Origin: Paraburkholderia silviterrae | GTDB taxonomy: Bacteria > Pseudomonadota > Gammaproteobacteria > Burkholderiales > Burkholderiaceae | DNA: 64,000 nucleotides | Assembly: GCF_004353915.1 (NCBI RefSeq) | Contig: NZ_SMRP01000020.1 | Span: 1-64,000, forward strand | Reading direction: 5' to 3' | Shown here: in pieces, positions 43,221 through 51,283 of the stretch | How positions within the stretch are numbered: position 1 is the first letter of the stretch | Layout of the letters: the number at the start of each line of letters is the position of its first letter | Made by a program: the position numbers and the translations under genes | The notes under the pieces: model-generated | Databases searched by the model: none | What the model was told of the DNA's origin: nothing | What the model saw: the letters and a program-made list of their open reading frames with translations, nothing else

Positions 43221-44432
43221 ATGCTCGACAAGGCGCTGCGTTTCGAGGGCGGGCCGGACTGGCATCACTTCCACGTCTACACCGACAGCACGCTGGTTGC
43301 GGTTCTGCTCGTCGCCGCCCTCCTGCTCGCGTTACTGTTGGCGAGCACGATCTGCTACTTCGCCACGCGCGCGATCATGCTGACGATCGTCGGCCGTCTC
43401 GCGCGCCACGAGCAACGCAAGTGGCTGCGCGCCGCCGAGCGCCACAGGGTGTTCCACCGGCTCGCGCCGCTCGTGCCCGCGATCATCGTCTACGCGGCCG
43501 CCCCGCTGCTGACCGGCCTCACGTTTCCGCTGATTTCGGCGCTCGGCCATCCGCTGGCCCTGCTCGCGGCCTGCTACATGGTGTACACGCTCCTGCGCGC
43601 CGCGCTCGCGCTCCTCGACAGCGTCGGCGAGCGCTACAGCCACTTCCCCTCCGCCAGCGAGCGGCCGATCAAGAGCTTCCTGCAGATCGCCACCATCGTG
43701 CTCTATGTGATCGCGCTGATTGCGGTGATCTCCGTGCTGCTGGAACGCTCGCCCGCCTACTTCCTCACCGGCCTCAGTGCGATGACGGCGCTGCTGATCA
43801 TCATCTTCCGCGACTCTCTGCTCGGCTTCGTCGCCAGCATTCAGCTCACCGTCTACGACATGGTGCGGGTAGGCGACTGGATCGAAGTGCCAGGCTTCAT
43901 CGCCGACGGCACCGTGATCGACATTGCGCTGAACACGATCAAGGTGCAGAACTTCGACAACTCGATCATCATGCTGCCCACCTACGTTCTGCTAACGAAT
44001 AGCGTGAAGAACTGGCGCGGCATGACCGAGTCGGGCAGCCGGCGCGTCAAGCACGCGATTCATTTCGACGCCGACACCGTGCGCTTTCCCGACGAAGCAC
44101 TGCTCGTGCGGCTGCGCAACGAAATGCACCGGCCGCTCGAGGCATTTGCACCCGAGGACACGCAGCGGCGCACGAACCTCGGCCTCTACCGCCTCTATCT
44201 GACTGCGCATTTGCGCGACCATCCAGCGGTCCGCCGCGACATGCCGCTCGTGATCCGCCAAGTGCAGTCGCGCCAACCCGTAATTGCGCTGGAGATCTTT
44301 CTCTACCTGGATGAAACGCGCTGGGAGCCCTACGAAAAGCTTCAATCGGACATGCTCGATCATGCGTATGGCATCGCTCCGCTGTTCGGCTTGCGCTGTT
44401 GGCAGGAGCGCTGGCCGGGATTCCGTCACTGA
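43221..44432 (+). CDS. MscS-family mechanosensitive channel (YbdG/MscM-like)
   Basis: The 403-residue product starts at the ATG at 43221 with GGAGGGATCT upstream. Hydrophobic segments near the N-terminus, around 85-105, 115-133 and 155-180 lead into the pore region. The MscS beta domain has LGFVASIQLTVYDMVRVGDWIEV then TVIDIALNTIKVQNFDNS, very similar to YbdG/YnaI-type channels. The C-terminal part is a soluble vestibule domain. It acts as a tension-gated channel in the inner membrane during osmotic downshift. It appears monocistronic. Confidence 0.92.
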   Translation: MLDKALRFEGGPDWHHFHVYTDSTLVAVLLVAALLLALLLASTICYFATRAIMLTIVGRLARHEQRKWLRAAERHRVFHRLAPLVPAIIVYAAAPLLTGLTFPLISALGHPLALLAACYMVYTLLRAALALLDSVGERYSHFPSASERPIKSFLQIATIVLYVIALIAVISVLLERSPAYFLTGLSAMTALLIIIFRDSLLGFVASIQLTVYDMVRVGDWIEVPGFIADGTVIDIALNTIKVQNFDNSIIMLPTYVLLTNSVKNWRGMTESGSRRVKHAIHFDADTVRFPDEALLVRLRNEMHRPLEAFAPEDTQRRTNLGLYRLYLTAHLRDHPAVRRDMPLVIRQVQSRQPVIALEIFLYLDETRWEPYEKLQSDMLDHAYGIAPLFGLRCWQERWPGFRH

Positions 44433-44498
44433 GGACTGAGGACCATAAACGTCGCGCTGGGCACATACTGGCGCTTCGAGACCTGATTCACCCTCATC

Positions 44499-45263
44499 CT
44501 ATTTCTTTGCGTAGCTCACTTCCATGCCGGCCCGAACGTCCTGCTGGATCCCGTACTGCGCAAACGGATACCGAAGGCCGTTCTTCGCCAGCGCCTCCAT
44601 GCCCGCGATGGCTTGTGCCAGCGTCGCGGGGGGAAGTGCCATCAGCATCTCGTCGTCGAGCACGCCGCCATATCGGCGCTCCGCAAAGCAGGGAATCGAC
44701 AGGCTCGGCTGACCGGTCTTCAGCGCCCTGCCCCACGAATCCGCACAGGACGACTCTCCCACCACGCTCCAGTCGAAACGCTTGTATCCTGACCATTGCA
44801 AGCCGTTGATGAAGTACATCATGGCGCCAGGCGTGGCGTAGAACAGCGCGATGGTCGGGTCGATGCGGCCGGCCGCAAGCGGCGACACCACCAGCGCCTC
44901 GTACTTTCCGTCGGGCACGCAGTCCATGGCCGCTTGATGGGCGCGGGAATCTTCGAGCGTGGCGTACCAGACGCCCGCCATTTGCTGGCCCGAGCGCCAT
45001 TCGGCATCCTTGGCGTTGCCGAGACCCACGACCGACCGGCATTGCGATCCGACCAGATCTTCGGCCGTTACGCCGATCGTGAAACCGAGGCGGGCAGCTT
45101 GCCCGACGATCTGGTCGAGCGTATGGATCGCCTTCGGGCGGCGAATGCGATGAATCGCCTCCATGTCCTCGCGCCGTTCGCACAGCATCATCCCGAACGG
45201 CAGGCTGCGCAGCTTGAGCAGGCGTTCGAGGTCCGCTGCCAATTTTCCAAGATCGTCTTTCAT
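44499..45263 (-). CDS. DUF169 family protein
   Basis: The 254-residue product starts at the ATG at 45263, with GGAGG 8 bp upstream; a TTG 15 bp further upstream is also in frame. The sequence shows the DUF169 pattern: N-terminal LAADLERLLKLRSLPFGMML, Cys-containing VGSQCRSVVGLG, ALVVSPLAAGRIDPTIALFY, FDWSVVGESSCADSWG and the SIPCFAERRYG strand. Several conserved Cys suggest metal or cofactor binding, but the function of the family is unknown. It is cytoplasmic. Its upstream neighbour is a truncated AraC gene that runs into it, so the original regulator may be lost. Confidence 0.85.
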   Translation of the reverse strand: MKDDLGKLAADLERLLKLRSLPFGMMLCERREDMEAIHRIRRPKAIHTLDQIVGQAARLGFTIGVTAEDLVGSQCRSVVGLGNAKDAEWRSGQQMAGVWYATLEDSRAHQAAMDCVPDGKYEALVVSPLAAGRIDPTIALFYATPGAMMYFINGLQWSGYKRFDWSVVGESSCADSWGRALKTGQPSLSIPCFAERRYGGVLDDEMLMALPPATLAQAIAGMEALAKNGLRYPFAQYGIQQDVRAGMEVSYAKK

Positions 45264-45694
45264 CGAGGTCGCCTCCAAGAATCTATTCGGGATCCTGCAT
45301 AAATAATTTTATCCTGATGCTTCGTCTCTTTGCGCTCTTGCGCCATTCCCGCGCGATAAATCTGGGGCGCCACTCCATGCCACCGCTTGAACGCCTGCGA
45401 GAAACTCGACAAGTCGCTGTAGCCCAGCCGGTCCGCAATCTCCGTGAGCGTCAACTGCGCGCCGCTCAATAGCGTTTCGGCCATCGCGATACACGATTCG
45501 TCGAGCAAGGCCCGGAACGTCGCGCCCTCGTCCTGCAGCCTGCGCTTGAGCGTGCGGGCGCTCGAATGTGAGGCAATTCGAACGCGCCCCGTAAGCCGGC
45601 TCGACACCGAGCAGATGCTGAACGTCGATGTCGGTTTGGCCCAAATACTAAAACAATCGCCCCGTCCCAGCATTGGTGTTTTCCCATGCAGCAC
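45260..45694 (-). pseudogene. AraC-family regulator, C-terminal remnant
   Basis: Only the last ~90 codons have a convincing frame: ARTLKRRLQDEGATFRALLDE and ADRLGYSDLSSFSQAFKRWHGVAP are the double HTH of OruR-type AraC proteins. Upstream residues in this frame are not family-like, and the expected N-terminal ligand domain (about 200 residues) is missing. The remnant overlaps the DUF169 start by 4 bp, so it may once have been its operon partner. Confidence 0.75.
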
Positions 45695-45716
45695 GCACTA
45701 TCCGTGTCAATCAGTC

Positions 45717-45730
45717 GTCGTTCGAACGAC
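45717..45730. promoter_or_regulatory. 14-bp perfect palindrome between two decayed genes
   Basis: GTCGTTC-GAACGAC is a perfect palindrome. It lies just upstream of a GGAGGAGACCT ribosome site and a 14-codon open frame (45756-45800) and beside the AraC and GMC remnants. It may be an operator that outlived its genes. Confidence 0.4.
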
Positions 45731-45809
45731 TCCATCGAAAGCACGGAGGAGACCTATGCAAGTGAGCCCCAACGCGTCGGCTGAACCCCGATTTTCCTGA
45801 GGCAATGCC

Positions 45810-46055
45810 ATGAGCGAAGTTATTGACTACATCGTGGTGGGTGGCGGCTCGGGCGACTGCGTGATCGCGGGGCGCATGAGTGAAGACCCGAACCTCGCCG
45901 TCTGCGTGCTCGAGGCCGGCGGGCGCGGGACACTACCCGTTGGAGCAGCCCGGGCTAAACAGATGGCGACGGCCATCCATGACTTTAGCGTCGACGTGGC
46001 GCTCGAAGGCGCTACGCCGAGCCACAGCAAGACCAGCGCCAACCTTGGTATATGA
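45810..46055 (+). pseudogene. GMC-family oxidoreductase, truncated N-terminus
   Basis: The first ~35 codons read IDYIVVGGGSGDCVIAGRMS and VCVLEAGGRG, the FAD-binding start of choline dehydrogenase-like GMC enzymes (usually about 530-560 residues). After that the homology stops and the frame ends at codon 81. In the motif GxGxxG one position reads SGD where most members have SAG. It is a gene fragment cut by deletion, not a functional enzyme. Confidence 0.78.
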
Positions 46056-46084
46056 TCGCGTTTTAATCTGCTGGAATTGCTTTC

Positions 46085-46552
46085 ATGCAAGTGCTGGTCG
46101 ACGCCGACGCGTGTCCTGTCGTCATCAAGGACATCTTGTTTCGGGCCGCCAAGCGCGCCGAAATCACGGTGACGCTGGTGGCCAATCAATATTTGCGCAC
46201 GCCGCCGTCACCCTTTATCAAGTCGATCCAGGTGCCGGCCGGCTTCGACGCGGCCGATGCCCGCGTCGTCGAGCTCGTCGCGTCAGGCGATCTGGTGATT
46301 ACCGCGGACATACCGCTCGCCGCCGCGGTACTGGAGCGGGGCGCTCATGCGCTCGATCCGCGTGGAAACTGGTTCACGCGCGAAAATATCCAGGAGCGCC
46401 TGACGATGCGCGACGTCATGGATCAACTGCGCAATGCCGGCATTGATACCGGTGGCCCTGCGCCTTTCAGCGCGCGCGACAGCAAGGCGTTTGCGGGCCA
46501 ACTCGACCGGTTCCTCGCACGGCACAAAACGCCGCCTCGCGGGACCGATTGA
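46085..46552 (+). CDS. yaiI: YaiI/YqxD family (DUF188) protein
   Basis: The 155-residue product opens with VLVDADACPVVIKDIL, the signature of the UPF0178/YaiI family. ITADIPLAAAVLERGAHALDPRG and the RDVMDQLRN helix follow. The PIN-like arrangement of Asp residues (D7, D9, D107 region) suggests nuclease-type chemistry, but the function is not established. It is a widely conserved cytoplasmic protein. It lies just after the GMC fragment and converges with infA. Confidence 0.92.
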   Translation: MQVLVDADACPVVIKDILFRAAKRAEITVTLVANQYLRTPPSPFIKSIQVPAGFDAADARVVELVASGDLVITADIPLAAAVLERGAHALDPRGNWFTRENIQERLTMRDVMDQLRNAGIDTGGPAPFSARDSKAFAGQLDRFLARHKTPPRGTD

Positions 46553-46570
46553 GCCTGGGGTCCCGGCAGC

Positions 46571-46837
46571 TCAACGGCGGCGCATAGCCGGTCGCGGCTG
46601 CCCAGTAGGCGCACGCTCGTCTTTGTGGCGGAAGTTGATCCGCCCTTTCGTCAAATCGTAGACCGACAATTCCAGCGTGACCCGGTCACCGGCAAGAATG
46701 CGAATGTGATTCTTGCGCATGCGGCCCGATGCATAGGCGTTCACGATCACACCATTTTCGAGCGTGACGCGGTATTTGCTGTCCGGCAGCACTTCGTCGA
46801 CGACTCCGTCTAGTTCCAGCAGTTCTTCTTTTGCCAA
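46571..46837 (-). CDS. infA: translation initiation factor IF-1, second-copy type
   Basis: The 88-residue product has the IF-1 OB fold: LDGVVDEVLPDSKYRVTLENG, AYASGRMRKNHIRILAGD, and LSVYDLTKGRINFRHK. It starts at the TTG at 46837, with CTGGAGGCATCGAT upstream, a strong ribosome site. It has a basic C-terminal tail of about 16 residues beyond the core (ending PAMRRR). Burkholderiales commonly carry two IF-1 genes; the ribosomal-operon copy is elsewhere. This one stands alone near a cold-shock gene. IF-1 binds the A site of the 30S subunit during initiation. Confidence 0.95.
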   Translation of the reverse strand: MAKEELLELDGVVDEVLPDSKYRVTLENGVIVNAYASGRMRKNHIRILAGDRVTLELSVYDLTKGRINFRHKDERAPTGQPRPAMRRR

Positions 46838-47287
46838 ATCGATGCCTCCAGAGAGCGTGGTGTCGCGTCAAATGCAAAACGTCGGCGAGCGTCGCCGATT
46901 ACTGCATCGCTTACGCGTGTGTTTGTGTTGAGAGTTGTCCGGCGCATTTCGCACCCACGCCGGAGAAGGATCTGTGCGAACCTGGACCAGCCAAGCAACG
47001 GCGCTCAGGGCGTCGAAACCTGACGATCTGCCAGGTCTCCAGACTTCCCGAAGATTGCGCTTGAGCGACGCTGTCGATGAGGACATTGGATTCGCAGCCG
47101 GTTGGCGGGAACCTGATATCGAGCAGCAAGCGCGAAGACTGGGCGAGCTATAGACACCACACCTTCAAGCTACAGGCGCGGCGGGAACAGGAATGCAAGA
47201 AAAGATCGCTGGCATGCGTGGCAAACGAGCGCCACGCAAGGCGAGAGAATCGCGCCAACCCAAACGGGCGGGCGCGATCCGATAGCG
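46838..47287. other. 450-bp spacer between infA and the cold-shock gene
   Basis: No gene is supported; short frames in it lack family matches and ribosome sites. The infA promoter should lie at its left end. At 47249-47278, just downstream of the cold-shock stop on the minus strand, ATCGCGCC/GGCGCGAT forms an 8-bp hairpin followed by a T/C-rich stretch, a weak candidate terminator for the cold-shock gene. Confidence 0.45.
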
Positions 47288-47488
47288 TTACTGCGGCGTG
47301 ATGTTCGAAGCCTGCAGACCCTTCGGGCCGCGCTTCGTTTCGTAGCTGACCTTCTGGCCTTCAGCAAGCGTCTTGAAGCCCGTGCCACGCACTTCCGAGA
47401 AGTGTGCGAACAGGTCGTCACCACCCTTGTCCGGGGTAATGAAGCCAAAGCCCTTGGTATCGTTGAACCACTTGACAGTACCGGTTTC
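47288..47488 (-). CDS. cspA: cold-shock protein, CspA family
   Basis: The 66-residue product begins at the GTG at 47488, preceded by TAAGGAATTACTA. It has both RNA-binding motifs, KGFGFITPD (RNP1) and DDLFAHFSEV (RNP2), and the C-terminal EGQKVSYETKRGPKGLQASNI. It binds single-stranded RNA and DNA and acts as an RNA chaperone. A long leader (~140 nt) follows the predicted promoter, as in other csp genes whose leader controls translation by temperature. Confidence 0.95.
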   Translation of the reverse strand, partial: ETGTVKWFNDTKGFGFITPDKGGDDLFAHFSEVRGTGFKTLAEGQKVSYETKRGPKGLQASNITPQ

Positions 47489-47845
47489 CACTAGTAATTC
47501 CTTAAACAGACGAATAAAGTTGCACGCCCTCATGAAAAGGGCGAACTAAAAGATCAAAAAGAGGAGAGGTCAACGAGAGCCGCGGATAGCGGCAAAGGAT
47601 GAGCAATCGAGCATTTTGGAGACTTTGGTGCACGAAGGTACGCGGTAGTCGGCGCTTCGTCAAGCGGTTTCTTGCACAAAGGGGGCAGACTTGCCGCCAT
47701 AAGACGGCGCGACAAGGCTTCATTTGAGTTCGGTGAGTGCATTTCGCCCACGCGATTGTATGGGCCAGGGCCAGCCCGGGGGCGGCTGGACCAGAGGCGC
47801 AACGTCGGCTAATGCGGGACCGATCTGTTACGCGAAGCCGATCCG
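47489..47845. other. leader and upstream region of the cold-shock gene
   Basis: The 357-bp gap is non-coding as far as I can see. Its lower part is the probable long 5' leader of the cold-shock mRNA, including a T-rich run (CTCTTTTTGATCTTTTAG on the minus strand). The upper part carries the promoter and the end of the deaminase gene's downstream region. Confidence 0.5.
47635..47663 (-). promoter_or_regulatory. sigma70-like promoter of the cold-shock gene
   Basis: On the minus strand TTGACG (47663-47658) and TACCTT (47640-47635) are 17 bp apart. The -35 box is near consensus, the -10 box is moderate. Transcription would start near 47628, giving a leader of about 140 nt. Confidence 0.5.
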
Positions 47846-48313
47846 TTACCTGGCGTTCAGATCTTTCCAGCGCTGATAAACCTTGATTGCGCCTTCGTCC
47901 TTTTGCTGAATCATGGGCAGACGGCGCTCACCGATCGGCTTGGCGAATTCGGCATAGAAGGTGTCCAGCTCGAAGTACTTGCGGTCGTCCTTGTAAAACG
48001 GCGCATAGTCTTCGCGCGTCGTGATGTAGATGACCCGCCTCGGGCTGCAGTAGTAGAGCGAACCGAGACACATCGGGCGGGGGCTGGCCAGAATATAGAT
48101 GTCGCAATCGGTCAGATGCTCGGTGCCGAGTTTCTTGCAGGCCTCGCGCACAGCGAGGATTTCCGCGTGCGCGGTCGGATCGCTCGTTTGTGCAACCCTG
48201 TTCGGGCTTTCCGCAATGATCTCGCCGTCGCGAGCAATGACAGTGGCAAAGGGACGGCCCCCTTCTTCCACATTCTTCATGGCGAGTTCAATCGTGCGCT
48301 TCACAAAATCCAT
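47846..48313 (-). CDS. cytidine/guanine deaminase-fold protein with altered zinc motif
   Basis: The 155-residue product has the cytidine-deaminase fold: RPFATVIARDGEIIAE, the catalytic HAE (SDPTAHAEILAVREA), and IYILASPRPMCLGSLYYCSP. The zinc signature normally reads PCxxC; here the first Cys is Arg (CGC codon, one base from TGC) while the second Cys and an extra Cys in YYC are present. The C-terminal half aligns with guanine/nucleoside deaminases (FYAEFAKPIGERRLPMIQ). A changed zinc set or a distinct subfamily is possible. It is cytoplasmic; the substrate is unknown. Confidence 0.85.
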   Translation of the reverse strand: MDFVKRTIELAMKNVEEGGRPFATVIARDGEIIAESPNRVAQTSDPTAHAEILAVREACKKLGTEHLTDCDIYILASPRPMCLGSLYYCSPRRVIYITTREDYAPFYKDDRKYFELDTFYAEFAKPIGERRLPMIQQKDEGAIKVYQRWKDLNAR

Positions 48314-48399
48314 GGGAATACCTCATTGATACGGTTTGAGCCAAGGCGTGGCAGACCGGCAAGTCGAGGTTACCTCCGGCCTGAAATAAGGTAAAAGAC

Positions 48400-48699
48400 T
48401 CATTTCTGATGCGGCGCATAAGCTGGGCTTATCCGCGAACGCCACAACCGGACGCCCAGCGCCGCGCACGCCGTGGCCGTTGCAAGCGCGGTGACGGCAG
48501 GCCAGCCCCACTGGGAGAAGAGCAGGCCGCCGAGCCCGGCGCCCGCTGCCATGCCGATGAACATGCCGACAAACAACACGGCGTTCAGGCGGCTTCGCGC
48601 GGCCGGATCCAGGCCATAAACGATGGTTTGATGCGCGACCAGGGTGACCTGCACGCCAAGATCGAATCCCATTGCGCAGAGCGCCAGCGCGCGTGCCCG
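48400..48699 (-). pseudogene. MFS transporter, C-terminal fragment
   Basis: The last ~97 codons encode the C-terminal membrane part of an MFS efflux protein (LALCAMGFDLGVQVTLVAHQ, LFVGMFIGMAAGAGLGGLLF). About 300 N-terminal residues are absent. Homology ends abruptly near 48,700, where a LysR fragment begins on the opposite strand. Confidence 0.8.
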
Positions 48700-48705
48700 A
48701 ACATG

Positions 48706-49071
48706 CGGCCGAGCTCGCCACCCTCCCCCTGGCTCGCCTTGCGCACTTACTACCGCAATGAAGTGAGGTTGATGCACGACGTCACCGGGGAAAAAGTGCG
48801 TTTCCCGATCCGCCCGCGCCTGAGCACCGACAATCTGTACGCACTGAGCAGCGCGGCGTCGCTCGGGGTCGGCGCCTGCATAGGTTCGACGTGGCTCCTC
48901 TCGGAAAGCCTTGCAAGCGGGCGTCTGTTGAGGCTCGCACCGCATTGGCATGCGTCGCCGCTGCCCATTTACCTGATCTATCCCCACGCACAGTTTTACC
49001 CAACGAGACTGACGCGCTTTGTCGAGATGATGCGCGAAGTCGTGCCGGCCATTATCGGGAACCAGGCGTAG
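48706..49071 (+). pseudogene. LysR-type regulator, C-terminal fragment
   Basis: From about 48706 to the stop the plus frame reads as the second half of a LysR effector domain (WLALRTYYRNEVRLMHD, LYALSSAASLGVGACIGSTW, FVEMMREVVPAI). The HTH and the first half are missing. Together with the MFS fragment it marks a deletion of a divergent gene pair's shared 5' region. Confidence 0.8.
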
Positions 49072-49162
49072 CAACACGCCGAGCGCCGCATGCCTGTTCG
49101 GGTTCGAGCCGGCAAGGTTACGCACGCACAGATATAAGCCGAAGGCATTGCTTGTGATATTT

Positions 49163-49183
49163 TCCATAGGCGAATCTTATGGA
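49163..49183. promoter_or_regulatory. inverted repeat over the start region of the CynR-like gene
   Basis: TCCATA-N9-TATGGA (6-9-6) covers the in-frame upstream ATG at 49179 and lies just before the preferred start at 49191. LysR regulators commonly repress themselves from such sites. Confidence 0.4.
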
Positions 49184-49190
49184 GAACCCC

Positions 49191-50078
49191 ATGCTTTTGC
49201 GGCACATCACCTACTTCCTGGCCGTGGCCGAGCACAGCAGCTTCACGCGCGCCGCCGTTGCCTTGCATGTCTCTCAACCCGCGTTGTCACAGCAGATCAA
49301 GCAGCTCGAGGAAACGCTCGGCACGCAACTGTTCGATCGCACCGGCCGCACGACGCGATTGACGGATACGGGCGAGGTGTATTTCCAATATGCCAGGCGC
49401 GCCCTGCAGGACCTGGAGGAAGGCAAGCGCGCGATCCACGATGTCAGCGACCTGAGCCGCGGGTCGTTCCGCGTGGCCGTCACGCCAACCTTCACGAACT
49501 ATCTCGTCGGGCCGCTGGTCGAGGCCTACCACGCGCTGCACCCCAACGTCACGCTGACGCTTCGGGAAATGACGCAGGAACGCATGGAAGAGCTTCTCGT
49601 CGATGGAGAGCTCGACGTCGGCATTGCGTTCGAGGACGTGCGATCGCCGGACATCGAATCGCAGCGGCTGTTGGTGGAAACGCTGGCACTCGTAGTCGGT
49701 GCCGGCCATCCGCTCGCCAGGCGGCGAAAGATCGGCCTGCGAGCGCTGAACGACGAATCCCTGATTCTGCTCACGTCCGAGTTCGCAACCCGCGATCAGA
49801 TCGACCTCTATTGCCGCCAGCACGAAATTCGCCCCCGGGTGCTGATGGAGGCGAATTCGCTGAGCACCGTCGTTGAAATCATTCGACGAACCCCGCTCTC
49901 CACGCTGCTGCCCGCGAAGATTGCGAGCGCCCAGCAGGGTCTCGTCGCGATCGCGTTGGACCCCATGCTGTTACAGCGCACCGCGGTCATCATGCAACGA
50001 AAAGGCGCATATCAGACGGCGGCCGCCCGCGCTTTCATCGCGCAGGCATTGCAGCAAGGCGCATCCAGATCCGTGTGA
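49191..50078 (+). CDS. LysR-type regulator, CynR-like
   Basis: The 295-residue product starts at the ATG at 49191 with GGAG 7 bp upstream; the ATG at 49179 lies inside a palindrome. The N-terminal HTH LLRHITYFLAVAEHSSFTRA and HVSQPALSQQIKQLEETLG, and the GKRAIHDVSDLSRGSFRVA linker, match the CynR branch closely. CynR activates cyanate detoxification genes, but no carbonic anhydrase or cyanase gene is near. It may therefore act elsewhere or have another effector. Confidence 0.85.
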   Translation: MLLRHITYFLAVAEHSSFTRAAVALHVSQPALSQQIKQLEETLGTQLFDRTGRTTRLTDTGEVYFQYARRALQDLEEGKRAIHDVSDLSRGSFRVAVTPTFTNYLVGPLVEAYHALHPNVTLTLREMTQERMEELLVDGELDVGIAFEDVRSPDIESQRLLVETLALVVGAGHPLARRRKIGLRALNDESLILLTSEFATRDQIDLYCRQHEIRPRVLMEANSLSTVVEIIRRTPLSTLLPAKIASAQQGLVAIALDPMLLQRTAVIMQRKGAYQTAAARAFIAQALQQGASRSV

Positions 50079-50286
50079 TCAGGCAATCGAGGGAATCGCG
50101 CTATCTCGAATGGCGAATTGATTATCGCCGGGCTGATCTGGAAGCGCGCTTCGCGCCAGTGATTGATTAGCGATCCTCAATGCCAGGGGAAGCCACCGGC
50201 TGGACCGGTTGAACGGCCCTGGCACCTGTTGAACGTGCACCCTTGCGCGAAGCCTTCGACTCGCTTCCCAGACTCACACCCGTCGC

Positions 50287-51000
50287 TCAACTGTCAGGTG
50301 GGCGCGCCGGCACCTTCTGCCAGCCGCCGGGGCAAGACCGGACGTAGGGATAGTAGCCCTGCGGCCTCGCGCAGTAGTACCAGAAGGCGAGTTGCGGTGC
50401 GCCGCCGCCCTGGTCTTCCATATCGGCATCACCCGCCTGTCCCTGAGCCTGCCCCTGAGCCTGTCCCTGCTCGACGTATTCGCTGGGTTGCAACAGGTCG
50501 CCGGAGACGTACGGGTAGTAGACGCTGCCGTAGTACGGCGGGTAGTAGTACGGATAGAACGGATAGCCGTAGACGAAGCCCGGACCGAAGTAGAAGCCGA
50601 TGCTCACGGACCCGCAACAGCCGTACCAGCCGTGGTAGTAGCCCCCGTGGTAATAGCCCCCGTGGTAATAGCCCCCGTGGTAATAGCCCCCATGGTAATA
50701 GCTGCCGTGATACCAGCCGCTACCGTGATATCCGCCGTTCCAGTTACCGCCGTTCGAACCCCCACCGCTCCAGCTGCTGCCATGGTTCACGCCACCGTAG
50801 CCCCCACCGCTCCAGCTGCTGCCGTGGTTCACGCCTCCGTAGCCACCACCGCTCCAGCTGCTGCCGTGGCTCACGCCTCCGTAGCCACCACCAGAGCCGC
50901 CGCCGCGATACCAGCCGCCGCCTCTACCGGCGCTAGCCGCGGCGCTCATGGACAGCGCCACCAGTACGAACAGCAGCCGGCACAATCCGTGCCTTGTCAT
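50287..51000 (-). CDS. secreted glycine/tyrosine/histidine-rich repeat protein
   Basis: The 237-residue product (ATG at 51000) has a signal peptide (LCRLLFVLVALSMSAAASA) and then two repeat blocks: GGYGGVNHGSSWSG units and YYHGG units. A Tyr/Pro-rich hydrophobic part (YGYPFYPYYYPPYYG) follows, then GQAQGQAQGQAG. The C-terminus FWYYCARPQGYYPYVRSC with GGWQKVP is a conserved ending found in many small envelope proteins of proteobacteria. It is presumably periplasmic or outer-membrane-associated. Function is unknown; repeat His/Cys could bind metal. Confidence 0.85.
   Translation of the reverse strand: MTRHGLCRLLFVLVALSMSAAASAGRGGGWYRGGGSGGGYGGVSHGSSWSGGGYGGVNHGSSWSGGGYGGVNHGSSWSGGGSNGGNWNGGYHGSGWYHGSYYHGGYYHGGYYHGGYYHGGYYHGWYGCCGSVSIGFYFGPGFVYGYPFYPYYYPPYYGSVYYPYVSGDLLQPSEYVEQGQAQGQAQGQAGDADMEDQGGGAPQLAFWYYCARPQGYYPYVRSCPGGWQKVPARPPDS
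50626..50715 (-). repeat. 15-bp tandem repeats encoding YYHGG
   Basis: GCCCCCGTGGTAATA is repeated at 50641, 50656, 50671 and 50686 (the last with one base change), flanked by degenerate copies on both sides. Exact length (15 bp) keeps the frame, so the number of copies can vary between strains. Confidence 0.88.
50767..50892 (-). repeat. three 42-bp tandem repeats encoding a Gly-Tyr/His-Ser unit
   Basis: Three copies of a 42-bp unit (14 residues, GYGGVNHGSSWSGG type) begin at 50767, 50809 and 50851. The copies differ by a few third-position bases. Confidence 0.85.
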
Positions 51001-51283
51001 GATGTTCACCTCGATCGCTCGCGCAGGGTCCGGCACGACACCGTGTTCGCATCCGCCGGCTCCGGATGGACCACCGCCCCAGCAGCGTCAGTCCCATAGA
51101 TCAGTTTAGGCGGCAGGACGGCATTTTTCCTGCATGACGATGGATCACGCGCATGCCGTCGAGGCGTCGATCAAACGCCGATTGAAAATGCGGCGCCTGA
51201 CTGTTAGTTGCAACACCCTTCGACCAGGCCGCGCGAGGCACGGGCTTCCGCCCAAGCCCGTGCCAGAGCGCACGGATGCGGAC

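Noticed and set aside
50626..50892. CRISPR-like array
   Set aside because: Repeats are contiguous, in frame and without unique spacers; they encode a repetitive protein.
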